Below are positions 24,301 to 35,712 of a stretch of DNA of 64,000 nt, piece by piece. Positions within the stretch are counted from its first letter, which is position 1; every line of letters starts with the position of its first letter. Source of the DNA: Gnetum montanum (Eukaryota > Streptophyta > Gnetopsida > Gnetales > Gnetaceae); assembly GCA_015680685.1 (NCBI GenBank), contig MNCI01035854.1:253654-317653 (forward strand), written 5' to 3'. A model generated the notes under the pieces. That model had not been told where the DNA came from and made no database searches. It saw nothing but the letters and a program-made list of their open reading frames with translations. A program made the translations under genes and the position numbers.

Positions 24301-25378
24301 CGTACGTGGTTTCGGGGCGCTTGGCACGGCAACAAACAGTGAAAACTGCTACAGCGATGATGGTAATTCTCTCCGTGTTTTTTTTTTTTTTTTTTTATGC
24401 ACTTCACCCGATCCGACCGGACACGACCCACGATTCGTGTCCATTCCGTTTCATTGAAAATTGAAAACACCCCAGTATTGTAAGAGGATCGTTCATCCAA
24501 TTTGAACGGCTACCGTGAGGTCGGAATCTCGCAGGACTGTTTCACAAGGTAAATTGAAACATTGTCCGTTGAATTTTACGAAATTATTCGGTCGTTCTGG
24601 AACGCACTGTTTGCACACTTGCTTTTTGTTATTAAAGCAAAGAATTCATTGTTTGGATTCAGGAAAAGATGTATTTGTTTACTTTAATTGATGTGCAAGG
24701 GTGGAAATCCGTAATTCTTCGAGTATCATTTCGTTGTCAACTTTCAGCGATCGAAAATCGAAGTTCTGGATGCAGACGGACGACCAGTGCATCGCATTAT
24801 TAATGCTCCAGTCCCCGCCATATTGAATTTGACCAGCTCAGTCAAGCGATCTATGTTTTCTACTAAACGAGCCAAATGCTCCAAAAATCAGATCAGTTCA
24901 AGGAGAAGGAAACCTTTTTTCCTCTTTAATTCCAGGTGCAGATTTGTGCACCAAAAAAAAGCCCAACTTCCCCATGTACTGACAAATAAACAGCCGTCTG
25001 CGAAGCCGGGCGGCCACGTAATATGCTTCTCCTGATCACATTCGATGCTGTCTCCAGCGATAATTCGTGCATGACCAACGCCCGTCGTTCTCGTTCTTCT
25101 GGTCCGTGTTTGTTGGGCGGGAATTATACAGAACACTGAACACTTTCAGTCAGAGAGCAAATGTTGAGTAAGAAACATCGCTACTGTTACTTGAATTGCC
25201 ACTGAGGCACTGACAGATATAAAAATTCACCATAGTGGATGGGGACCATGGGGGAGATGTGGAGGCTTGGAATTTCCAGGTATTTTTTCAACTTCTCTGG
25301 TTTTAAAAACTTTCACGTTTATAATCTGTCTGCCATAAATACATCTAATAATGGTTAGAGGACGTCATTTATACTCAC
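24301..25378. other. Upstream region of bHLH, no gene seen
   Basis: Mixed-composition DNA with no convincing ORF, repeat or RNA. Possible distal promoter of the bHLH gene. Confidence 0.4.
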
Positions 25379-25467
25379 GTAACTTGTTGCAAGATACATG
25401 GTTTCAGTAATTGCCAACGGACTCTGGTGTCGGCAGAAATAAATGAACATGGCCTTCCATATTCTCC
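25379..25467 (-). other. Candidate non-coding exon
   Basis: On the minus strand, 89 bases lie between a good acceptor (cgttacag) and a good donor (GTGAGTAT). One frame stays open across it (RIWKAMFIYFCRHQSPLAIT...), but no known domain is recognised. It lies about 1.7 kb upstream of the bHLH start in the same orientation, so it might be a 5' UTR exon of that gene. It could equally be chance. Confidence 0.25.
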
Positions 25468-25729
25468 CTGTAACGAGACAAAGTATGCGGATGTAAGTCG
25501 TATAACTTTTAAGGCTTATTTCATATTTACTATTGCTATGAAAATGATACTGCCGACCTCATGGTAGTGGAGATAAGATTTTATAATTTATCTAAAACCT
25601 GTCAAAATAACGGAAGAAACACGTCAAACATCAAGTAATTTACAGGCAATTATAAATCGAAATTCCATGACTGATGATGGGTGATCCATGCATGATGATG
25701 TTGATGGGTATGTTAGCAAATACGTGAAC

Positions 25730-25970
25730 GACGGCGGGCAGGGGCACCCGCTGCCCGCGCGCGTGCTAAGCGGCGGGACCTTCGTAGAAGTGTCTGTCCG
25801 ACAGCGGAGACTTTTTTAAATGCAGTCCCCGCGGAACCGTACGGGCCCACCACCCGTGACTCACGCGTCCTCATGATCGGCCGGCGGGGGTGGGTGGGGT
25901 CCACATCGCCTGGGCAAGGCAACCTGCTCCGTCCGCGTGGCGTCTCTTTATGCACGTGAGCCGAGCTTCG
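25730..25970. promoter_or_regulatory. CpG-rich patch with hairpin and G-box-like motifs
   Basis: A sharp GC- and CpG-rich patch in AT-rich surroundings. It includes a perfect 7-base-arm inverted repeat (CGGGCAG / CTGCCCG, 25735-25757), 'gggcccacc', TGACTCA and, just right, two CACGTG cores (about 25953 and 25996). Such unmethylated-looking patches with G-box cores are typical of promoters. No gene start is identified on either side, so its target is unknown. Confidence 0.4.
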
Positions 25971-26529
25971 TCAAGGTTAGTTACCTGGGCCCTGTCACGT
26001 GTGAACATGGAGTGTGAATGGTCTTTCTATTCTCTCTCATCTGTTGCTACCACTGTTCTTAGCTCTCCGCGCTTAGTATTATCGCTGTCCTGTATGTTTA
26101 CTGTTCCTGCTTATTCGTAATCGGTACGGCGTATGTTGTGGATTCTTTCGCTTATCAGTTTTTGCTCACCGCCCTACGAATGTCTTTAGTATTCTCTCTC
26201 TCGCTCTGAAAACAACAGACTTCAAAAAGTTGGATTGGGTATTCAAAATTAAATATATACGCTAAAAGGAGTTATTGGTACCAAAGCATGACCATATAGA
26301 CTGTACAGCCAACTAGACGTGTTCTGGTAGCTGAGAATGATGTTTTAACGTACTTTTGGATCGGTTTTAACAGGCTACATGTTCAATGAAATGAAATGAA
26401 ATGAACATGTCACACTTCACGCCAGAGCTATAATGTTCATTTGACTAAGTGGGTTCATCACGAGATGAACAAGCATCTTACCATCACATCAAATAATAAT
26501 CCTTAACTGTGTAATCTTTGGCTCACATT
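25971..26529. other. Non-coding DNA, no feature seen
   Basis: Only short chance ORFs are present. A small ATGAAA repeat, flanked by inverted 'catgttca/tgaacatg', lies at about 26370-26408. Confidence 0.4.
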
Positions 26530-26690
26530 TAAACGAACAATGAGTGTTAATTTAGTCGTAAGAGTCTTGATTTGCAAGTTCCGAGTCATGGTTTCAATTT
26601 TGGTGGACAATGCTAAGTTATATAGAATTTTAATTAGACTATATATCTTGGGATGTACCTATGTTTCACCCCACATTCAAATAACTAATT
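26530..26690 (+). mobile_element. tRNA-derived SINE fragment, copy B
   Basis: It shares 'gtaagagtcttgatttg', 'gacaatgctaagttata' and 'actatatatcttgggatgta' with the stretch at 31370-31490. The 5' part holds an A-box-like 'tttagtcgtaaga' and a B-box-like 'ggtttcaattttg' about 40 bases apart, as in tRNA-derived SINEs. Body ends and tail are unclear. Confidence 0.6.
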
Positions 26691-28330
26691 GATTTCTTTC
26701 AAATTGATCATATTTTTGAGCATTGATGTTTTCAACTTTCTTCAAAAATATGTTAAGGCTTTGTAATGGTGCAACACATCCCTTGTCATTTTCCAAGACT
26801 TAATAAAAATTTCCAGTTCTCCAAAAATAAAAAAAATTTAATTGCATGTCTATTTTTTTAATACATATAACACATCGCTGCTTTCACAACACGGCGGATG
26901 TAACCCACTTCAAGAGTGTTAAACAATGCAGTTTTAGGCAACTTCACTACGGTTAGTACAAGCCACAAGGCATTTATGTTTTCTTGGACAAGCTACATAT
27001 TGGATTTGTGCAACTGAAGAACCAGTTTCTATTAGTTTGTTGAATACCCTGGAAATCAGTTGAGTAGAATTCTGTTCTAACCTAATCTTTGCGGGAGCCT
27101 CTTTTGCATCACATGTATTATTGAACCCAGTTTTGGAAGTCTAAATACAGGCAGCCTGACCGTATAGTTTAGCCCTTTATGCCTCCTACGACCGAATAAT
27201 TACTTATGACTGGTCAATGTCATCCTTTAGGCATGAAATGATGCAGCACCTAAAAATCATTTATAAAACTCCGGAGAATTTTAATAGTGCATCCTCTCCT
27301 TTATCAGACAACCAAATTTTAAACGAAAGCGAATCCCTTTATCGACGGCAGCCAAGCTGGCCTTCCCGCCAGAGGGAGGAAAATAGACAAATAATTACTC
27401 AGCAACACGACGACGACAAAGTCCAAGGTCTCTTGTCCGATCTGGGGAAATATTTGCGAGACCTTGCACATTCCTGGAGCAAAAACCTCTCCAGTTTTGG
27501 CTCTTTTCGATGCTGGTCTCTGTATCAAGTAGCAACCAGGAGTTTTTTCATTTCAAATCTTAGAAATAATATGAGCCAGCGGTCACTGTTAGCAAACGTT
27601 GTTAAACGGTACGCGCTGGTTTTGTTTGAGAACATAGACATGACATGTCTTCTGACTATTCCTCACTCTATCTGTGCCTTGTACGGATGGCCATCGCCAT
27701 GACGAAAATCGGGATTCGGATGACTGCCTTAGCCAAGAATGCATTCAAAATCAAAACAAAGCCAAGACCATTACAATAAAACAAGTGCCGCCATTAGCGC
27801 CAAAATCCTGCACCTAATCACGGTCTACGAAATTGGTAAAAGCTCTTGATTACGCTGTTCCGTCATTGATTGATGGCACTTTGTTTCATTTTAGTGTTAA
27901 TCTTCCTATTCTGGTCTGCTGTGAATGGACTAATGATGCAACTGCACCAGCTTTAAGTAAGCTTACCTACCCTGTAATGTCTGATGTGAACCCTCCTTTT
28001 GGAGTGATTGCGAATCTGTACGCTGCTGCTTTAGCTTTCCTTTTCTTTTCTTTGATTACACTCTTTTATTGTATGTTCTGTAATCCGTTAATGTCGTGTT
28101 AGGTTATTCGAGGCCGTATGTCGTTTGTCGTAACTGGAACTAATTCATACCTTTGTGGTGGACGCTTTCTTGCCGGCTGTTGTTCCCTATTGCAAGATTT
28201 GTTAAGATGGGCGAAAGTCAGCTTTCGTGCGTCTTTCTTTCGCTTTCTTTCTAGAGAGCGATACGACCGAAAGATATATACATATATAATGATATGAATG
28301 AACTTTGTTAATTGCCCCAGCATAGGGGAA
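26691..28330. other. Region with unrecognised ORFs
   Basis: Plus-strand ORFs at 27217-27702 (161 codons, charged and Ser/Gln-rich) and 27833-28102 (89 codons, hydrophobic C-terminal segment) are the longest here. Neither shows a known motif, splice-supported neighbour exon or clear promoter. They may be remnants or chance. Confidence 0.3.
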
Positions 28331-30179
28331 ACGATGAGGAAAATCTAGACAATAAATAAAAGAGAGTATACGATGTCACGTAAAGTAGGTGGGTGTCGAA
28401 TCATATGTATGCAAGAGCGATAGGTCGCTGTTTACGGCACGATGAAGATGAGATAAGGAGAAATGCATGTTCACACCATGATGATGTGTTTAAGATGCAT
28501 CAAATGTTAATTATTTATTGGAATGTAGTGTTGTTAATAAAAGTACTTTGTCTTGTGTAGACTCAAAGGATCAGACAAATGAATGATTAGTAATAAATAA
28601 ACTTTGAGTACAATAGATATGTCAAATATTTATATAATTTGAATACCTCTTTTATATAATTTCTTAGAATTAACATTGATTACAAATTTGTCATTTTCTT
28701 ACAAAGAAATATGCTTTGTATAACATTCTAACAACATTGATTACAGATTTGTCATTTTCTTCAAAAGAAATATGCTTTGTACAACATTCTAACAAACAAT
28801 ACATGTTGCTAATCTTCTACCATTTGTAGTAAACATAGTCTACATACATATTCTATCTCCATATTGTTCCTTGTTCCATCTTCTAGTTTCAATTCAAAGA
28901 TGGTTTGATCTCATTCTTACTCTGCTAATTAGTGCTCTCATGGTTGAGAACTTTGGATGATCCTAAGATCTAATTGCTATTTTTATTTCTCAAGTAGAAT
29001 GTTAAGAACTAAGACATTGCTTCAGCTTCCAATGGCAACAAATTAGCAAATTATGCATATAAATTAGAATTAAAATCAAAAACTAAATTTATCTATAGGA
29101 TTGGAGAAATAAATTTAACATTTTGTCATTAGGTTTTTGACAAAGTTTAAATTCATGTTCAACTTCATTATCCACCCACAATTTCTATGTTATTTGTTTG
29201 GTAGAATTTCTTTTCATTGATCTATTTCAATTCTTATGCAGGTAATATGAACTTATGGTGATTTTTATTGTTAAATGTAATGTTATTATAGCATCTAAAT
29301 AAAATGCATTTGTTTGAATAATCTAAAATGTCATAGAATTTATTTACTACCTTAATTTTTACTATTGAATAACTGAAAGATTCTTTAATCATTAATTTTC
29401 ATATTTTAATTCTATATTTTTAAAGCTATATTGTTTTTCTTTATAGCATTAGATGTACCTCTTTTTTTTCACTAGTGTTTATACCACAATAGATCTGGGT
29501 TTTTCTTATTATATTAAAAAAACATTATTTTGAAACTTTTGCTTCTTATAGACTTTGAGCTTTAAAAAATATGCAACAAATTCAAAAATTACTTCATAAT
29601 TTACTTTAACAAGAGAATCTCATTTTGAACTGAAATCTTAATTTGAATTCATTACTTAAATTTGGATTGTATGCATTTTCTATTTATTTATCTCCTTAAT
29701 TTTTCTCTAAACTTGATACAACACACTTGCATGAAAATGTTTTCTTTATGATAAACTTGAAAATTTTTTGTTGGTCTACAAGTTTGGATCTTTTCTTTTA
29801 TACAACAACTACTAAGAGCATTTAATGTCTTCCTACATCCTACAACTCTCTTAGTATGCATTAATTCTAGGTATGGTACTTGCTACATCATCCAAAACAT
29901 AAATATATAGTCAACCCCATTTTGGTAGGATAAGGCTAGGATGACGATGATGATCCAAAACACAAATATTCATAAAATACACTATTTTAATATTGAAACT
30001 CTTATTTAATTATATTTGTATAGATCCAAAGAATCTAATATTCATCTAGTTTCCAAAAGAATACCTTAACAATAGGAAATCCTAAGAATAAACTTGTGTC
30101 TAATATTCATCTAGTTTAATAAATCCTATGTAATGGCCTAAAATTAGCATTAATACCTTAAATAACTCACACAAGATTT
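28331..30179. other. AT-rich intergenic DNA
   Basis: No gene or RNA recognised, apart from the short tandem duplication listed separately. Confidence 0.5.
28672..28793. repeat. 61-base tandem duplication
   Basis: 'aacattgattacaaatttgt' and about 40 further bases are repeated at 28672 and 28733, with a few substitutions. Confidence 0.8.
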
Positions 30180-31195
30180 TACTTGAGATTTACTACTTGA
30201 TAAATTTATTCAACAAAATCCTGGAGGAAGGAAAAATGCCAAATGATTAGAGGAGAAGCACTATCATACTTATCAAGAAGAACAAGGGAAATATTTTGAA
30301 TTGTGAAAATTATAAATGAAGTAAGATTATAAATCATTTCCTATGAAGTTATGGGAAAGACTTGTAAAATAATGTTAAAGACATGAATGAACAATTTTTA
30401 AAAATCGAATTCAATTTTATGTCAAGAAGATTAACTATGGAAGCAAATTTTCTTACTAAGGCAATTGCTAGAGAGAAGTATATGTAAAAAAAAGGGAGTT
30501 TTTATATAGATTTCATTAGTTTGAAGACAACTTATCATAGAACTCCTTGAGAGATTATCTAGTGAACTGTAAAGAGGAGAGATATCCCTATAGCATAAAT
30601 CAACACTATTTAAGGTGTGTGAGGGAACCATAGCTAGAGTTCATACTATCTATGTAAAAACTACTAAATTCCTCATGAAGGTATGCTTACATCAAGAATT
30701 TACTTAAAGCCCTTACTTGTTTGCAATGATTATATATGAGCTAAATAAAAGAATTCAAGATGTCTCTTGTTATATACTCTTTGTAGATGATATTATGTTG
30801 ATGGATAAATCTAAGGAAGCCTCTTTGCAATATGGTATTAACCTAGTGATAAGATCTTTAACTTGGAATCCTTGTGTCATAAGTTCAATTTCAATGGCTA
30901 ATGTTGAGTAACAATTTTTAAAAGAAAACTAGTTCAATTCAATAAATCTAGAAGATCCTAGGGAGTGTAAATTAAATACATTTAGTTTTAAAAAATTAAA
31001 AACTTGCAAAAGAACCTTAAATCAAAAGAATTAAGAATTAGTAGAAGTAAAATCAAATATATAGAAGGCAATTTTAGTGGAAAGGCAAGTAATGAAGACA
31101 TAAAGATTAAACTCCAAAACCAAGAAGTAACACAAAGTAAATACTTTGGATATTTGAAATTTGTTATTCAAATGGATGGGTGATATTAATAATGT
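30180..31195 (+). mobile_element. RTE-type LINE reverse transcriptase relic
   Basis: The translation, over several frames, follows a non-LTR RT: 'LFNKILEEGKMP' (about 30205), 'TIILIKKNKGNILNCENYK' (about 30255), then 'FAMIIYELNKRIQD' with the catalytic 'ILFVDDIMLMDKSKEA' (about 30720-30820), and 'SRSKIKYIEGNFSG' with 'SKYFGYL' (about 31040-31160). This order and the FxDD box match plant RTE-clade LINEs. Stops and frameshifts are numerous. No endonuclease domain was seen, so it is a 5'-truncated dead copy. Confidence 0.75.
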
Positions 31196-31369
31196 ACTGA
31201 CAAATATGCACAAGTAGTTGGTTGGTTGGTTAGTATGCATAGCTTTGCACCTAAAGGTATTGGATTCAACACTTGGTTCTCAGGACCCCACTCAAAATGA
31301 AAATTGAAGCTCCACGTGAGGATCCTATGCTTGTATAGATAAAGCGTTAAGAATTGATTCATTAACAAT

Positions 31370-31490
31370 AAAGCATTTGCCTAGTGGTAAGACTCTTAAT
31401 TTGAAGTCAGGTTTGATTTTGATAGGCAATGCTAAGTTATAAAGTTCTAATTAAACTATATATCTTGAGGTGTAACTATATTACAATTAT
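31370..31490 (+). mobile_element. tRNA-derived SINE fragment, copy A
   Basis: 'ttgcctagtggtaagact' fits the A box (TRGCNNARYNGG) and 'caggtttgattttg' fits a B box, about 33 bases apart. The following body matches copy B at 26530. A further tRNA-like pair ('ggttagtatgc' and 'ggattcaac') lies just upstream at 31222-31275 and may be a second, distinct SINE head. Confidence 0.65.
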
Positions 31491-32582
31491 TTCAAGGTTA
31501 TTTATTTATAACAATACAAAACTTACAAAGTCCTTAAGTCCTCATTGGCTTGCAAGGCCATTAGGTAGAGCATGCAAGATGGTATTTTAGCAACCATGCA
31601 AAGCGCATCCCAACAAAGGAAGAACCATGAAAACGTTTTCATGTTCATGAAGAATACATTAAAAAGATAGTTAAAAAGTTGTGATATTTCATTCAATACG
31701 TCCATCAGGATTAAAATAGCGCAAAGTTCAATCATTAGACGTTATTTCATCCTGTATGGAATAATCCTCATGCTTACAAAGGATCGATGTCTCTCTCAAT
31801 AAAAATATTAACATCATATGATATTTTCATATGTCTAGTTCAAAAGACAGCATAAAGGTCAATTTCTTTATCATGTATACGAACAATATGCTTCGACTTG
31901 AACTACAACTGCATTTCAGGAGGTTCTAGTATCATGATGGTAACCATTTCAACCTTCATCAGTAGTTGGGCTTTATCATAATCATTAAAAATAATAAAAT
32001 AATGAAATCAATAAAGCCATTTACAGATGCTATTTCGCTAACAAGAACCTTGGTTTAAATTGCATGACGGTAATCGTTCACGTGGTGTGTTGCGTGTACA
32101 CAGACAATCAAAATTACAACATCATGCTGGCTTGTGCTTTATCATTTGACTCCAGCTATTAATATTTGCATACTCGCAATGTTGATGCCATTGAAATCTT
32201 CATTAGTGACCTCCATAGCACCAGGTAATCAAAGTTTCAAAACACCTCCATAGATGCTAGAGACATGTCCCTGGGCAAAATTCATTATGAATAACCCTTA
32301 TGATTATTTAAATGAAATAAAATTTCAGGAAATAATACAATATTCACATATACGCAGGTCTTGAATTCTTTACCTGCAAGAAAGGAATGACACTGTAGTA
32401 TACGAAATACCAAAATTTGGATTTTAGAAGTAACCTGCTCATAAGACGTAAATAAGGATAAAAAGTTATTGCACAACACAAAGCGGATTAAAACAAAATC
32501 TAGAGCCATTCAAATCACATAGCTATCAGACATGTTAAAATACATTCATATTATTTAGGTATTTATAGAAGACAATAGCCAG
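31491..32582. other. Downstream flank of REV1
   Basis: AT-rich, no coding signal recognised. Sequence next to 32582 is the presumed REV1 3' UTR. Confidence 0.45.
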
Positions 32583-35500
32583 TTATGATAGTTTTCCACG
32601 TTCAGGTTCAGGTGAGTAATGACCTCTGCCAAAGGTTAACATGTTTTCAGTTTCACTTTACTAAACTGTTATGAAATATGAACAAAGGTCAATGGACTAT
32701 TTTAACATGCTTAAAGAGAGGATCTGCTCAGAAATTTCACAGTAAAGGTGGAAGACGTGCCATAGTGTTATCACATCTCATAGTTAATACCAGAGATTAT
32801 AAGGGTTTTTGTATGTGTTCAAGCCACTCAGCTCTTCGCTTACAATGCTGGTATTGTTTGCCATGAATTGATCTTTTGTAGCTGTAGTATTAGGACTCTA
32901 ACCCCACTCAATACATACATAACTACGCCGAAAAAGCATCCAATGCTGAAATTCAATAATGAACAACGACATTAATAAAGCATTAAGGTTTGTACCATGA
33001 AAGCACGAACAATCTCAAAATGCTACTTGATATTTCTGTAATACTGACATATACATATAATGAATTTACACATTGCTCTTTTCTTGCCCTTTGCTAACCA
33101 ATGATTGATTTTCCTCCAAGTTAATTGAAATGAGATTTTGGTAGAATTTAAATTCAATATTGTTGCCAAGGAGGAAAGAGTATTTGGGTTGAATATAACA
33201 AAGATGGCACCAAAATACAAGTTTGTGTGTACCTCTTTAGAAGTCGAAAGCAAGTGTATATCTCTTCAATATCATTTTTTATTCTCTCGTTAATATACTG
33301 CTTTAAGAACTCTGAGAATCCATTGAGTATTTTTTCATCCACATCCTCTGCAGCTAGCTCTTCTGGGGACAAGGAAACAATAGACAACAAAATTGATGAC
33401 AGTTGTCGAGGGCAGTCTTGTTTACAGTACCACTCTGATAACAATTTAAGGGATCTTGCACTACTTGATTCAAAGCCTTGGACCCAAATAGGTAAGCTTT
33501 CCCCCTGTGGCGATTTCTCGCTTATCTGGTTAACTCTTTGGAGTGCACCTCCGGGTTCTGGAATTATATTATTTAGTATCTCCCTTTGAATATCTACTGG
33601 AAGCTCATTTAGAACATTCATATCAACTTGACTCAAAGTTAGAGACGTCGACTCTTCCTTTGATTGCTGCTCCACAGCTTTATTTCTGGAGGTATCTGTT
33701 TCCATACAAGCATGTGGTCGTGTCGTTGAACCCTGCATAAATGAAGCTTGGTTATTCATAAATGTAAAATGGTACATAACATTAATACTTAAATGGTGAA
33801 ATTTGTAAATATAGACTTGCAACCCAGCCAATTAACCTTTGCCTTCTTTTCAATTTGGGCATGACTCGTGGCTATTTCTGCCATTTCTCTTGCCACATAC
33901 TTGTGCTTTAAAGAATCACTGGACTGTTCATATTGCTTCTCAATCTGAAGGCGCAATGGTGAAGGGAGAGCTGAAAGCACTGAAATATCCAACTAAAAGA
34001 AACAGGGAAAAATGAAATGTGAATAAAGATTAAATAACATCAATATGCATTCTCAACAAAATCGTACAACTCCAAAAACACACAAAATGAACAGTACATT
34101 TACTTCATGCATGAGCATTAGTCCACCACATGAAAAGAGACTGCAAATGAAAGGTGAGCATTATTCCACCCCATATAAGTTTAGCATGTCCGGTGCTTAT
34201 TGAATTTGAAAATTTTCAATTAAGCTGAAATCTTTGACACTGTTGGTTAGGCATATTTGCAAGATTAATATTTGTTTCTATTTCACTGTTCAATAAATTG
34301 GCAAAGAAAAATAACGCAGCATTTCAATCAGATATTGAAACTTGAAATGATTTAAGTTGTCGAAATCAGAAATTCGAATCTCACCAGTGTTGCGTTCGCC
34401 TTGTAATTGTAATTTGATAATGTATCACCAAGCATCTTAATTAGTGTATTAAAAGGCATTGAATATTGCACTTTTCAGGGAACGCTAGATTACAAGAAGT
34501 TATACAAGTGAAAAACAATTGAAACATCAAATTTAGGTCAGACTCCTCCTTAATCATTCATTGCAATGTCGATAAAATAAACATTCCAATGGCATGCAAG
34601 AAAATCTGATTAATTTCATGCATCTTGTTGCACATTCTTTAGCTGTCCATTTTTGGCTAAAATTACTAGTTTTACTTTGGATACTGGCATTCTGACTGCG
34701 ATACTACACAACTACCCAACAAATGATATTTCAGGAAAAAGGCATATAGAAAACCTTCATATAATTAAGTAGTTTAAAAGGGAGTCAACAGCATTGGTTA
34801 ATTTCTAGTCTGTTAACTCTTGATGTTGTTGCTTGGACTAAAGCTATCTAGTAAACCAAAATAATTTAGTTCCAAGAAAAAACCATCCAACAGCATCTAC
34901 ATCAACTCCTAAACAGAGGAAAAAACTTCATTTATTTTAGAAAAAAGAAGCTGCATGATGCCCAACTTTAGTTAATTATAAATACATGACCCATGAAAAA
35001 TTCAATACTTTTGTTGTAAAGTAATTCACATGCAAGTAAAACAAACCTCAGATGAAGGTGGCAAACAAATTGTGCAGTCCTTATCAACACCAGTAATATG
35101 ACCAAGGTCTTGCTCTTTTAGTTGTTTGAATTCTTTACCCTCTTTGAACTTTTTGTCTGCTGAACTTCTTCCTGCTTTCCCTTTGCACTTCTGTACGAAT
35201 TCATCCCATTTACTATTTATACTTAATGACAATCCATTTGTGCCTGAACTGGAGGCTTTCATGATGTCTACATTTGAATCTCTGTGCAAGATCCGTTCAC
35301 TATTGCTTTCAGAGACAAAGTCAGGAGGCCTCATTTTGTATGCATTTCTGATCTCTGAAAGTATTTCTGCTGGAAGGCTTGCAAGTACTGAAGCATCAAG
35401 TTGAGACATTCGTGGTAGGAGATGACTTTCAACCAATTTTTCTTTATCATGGATTGCATGATCACAACCTTTGCTGCTTCCCACACTCTTTTGGGCAGAA

Positions 35501-35712
35501 TCTCCATCTTTCAAAACAACAAATGCATCAAATCAAAATCATGATACGGCAACCAGCTTCTAAAGTGAAACACTATGAATAAAAAAATTAACTTTAACAC
35601 AGCAAACCAATACCCGTTGACTTCTCATACTTACCTTTAGTGCTCATAGACTGATTGGATATATCCTTTGGTGCTGAAGAAAGCCATTTCCTCAAAGCAT
35701 TCTTCTCATTAC
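32583..35712 (-). other. REV1: REV1 C-terminal exons: UBM motifs and polymerase-binding domain
   Basis: Three UBM-like motifs are visible: 'LDASVLASLPAEILSEI' (about 35385), 'LDISVLSALPSPLRLQIE' (about 33990) and 'VDMNVLNELPVDIQREI' (about 33620). The Leu-Pro pair is kept in each. A helical C-terminal domain follows ('LLSEWYCKQD', 'LLSIVSLSPEELAAEDVDEK', 'FLKQYINERIKNDIEEI'), which in REV1 contacts Pol zeta and other Y-family polymerases. A 14-codon last exon adds the tail GHYSPEPERGKLS; this exon is supported only by phase and splice signals. Confidence 0.85.

Noticed and set aside
31222-31275. Functional tRNA gene
   Set aside because: Only A/B-box-like motifs are present; no full cloverleaf could be drawn, so a SINE head is more likely.
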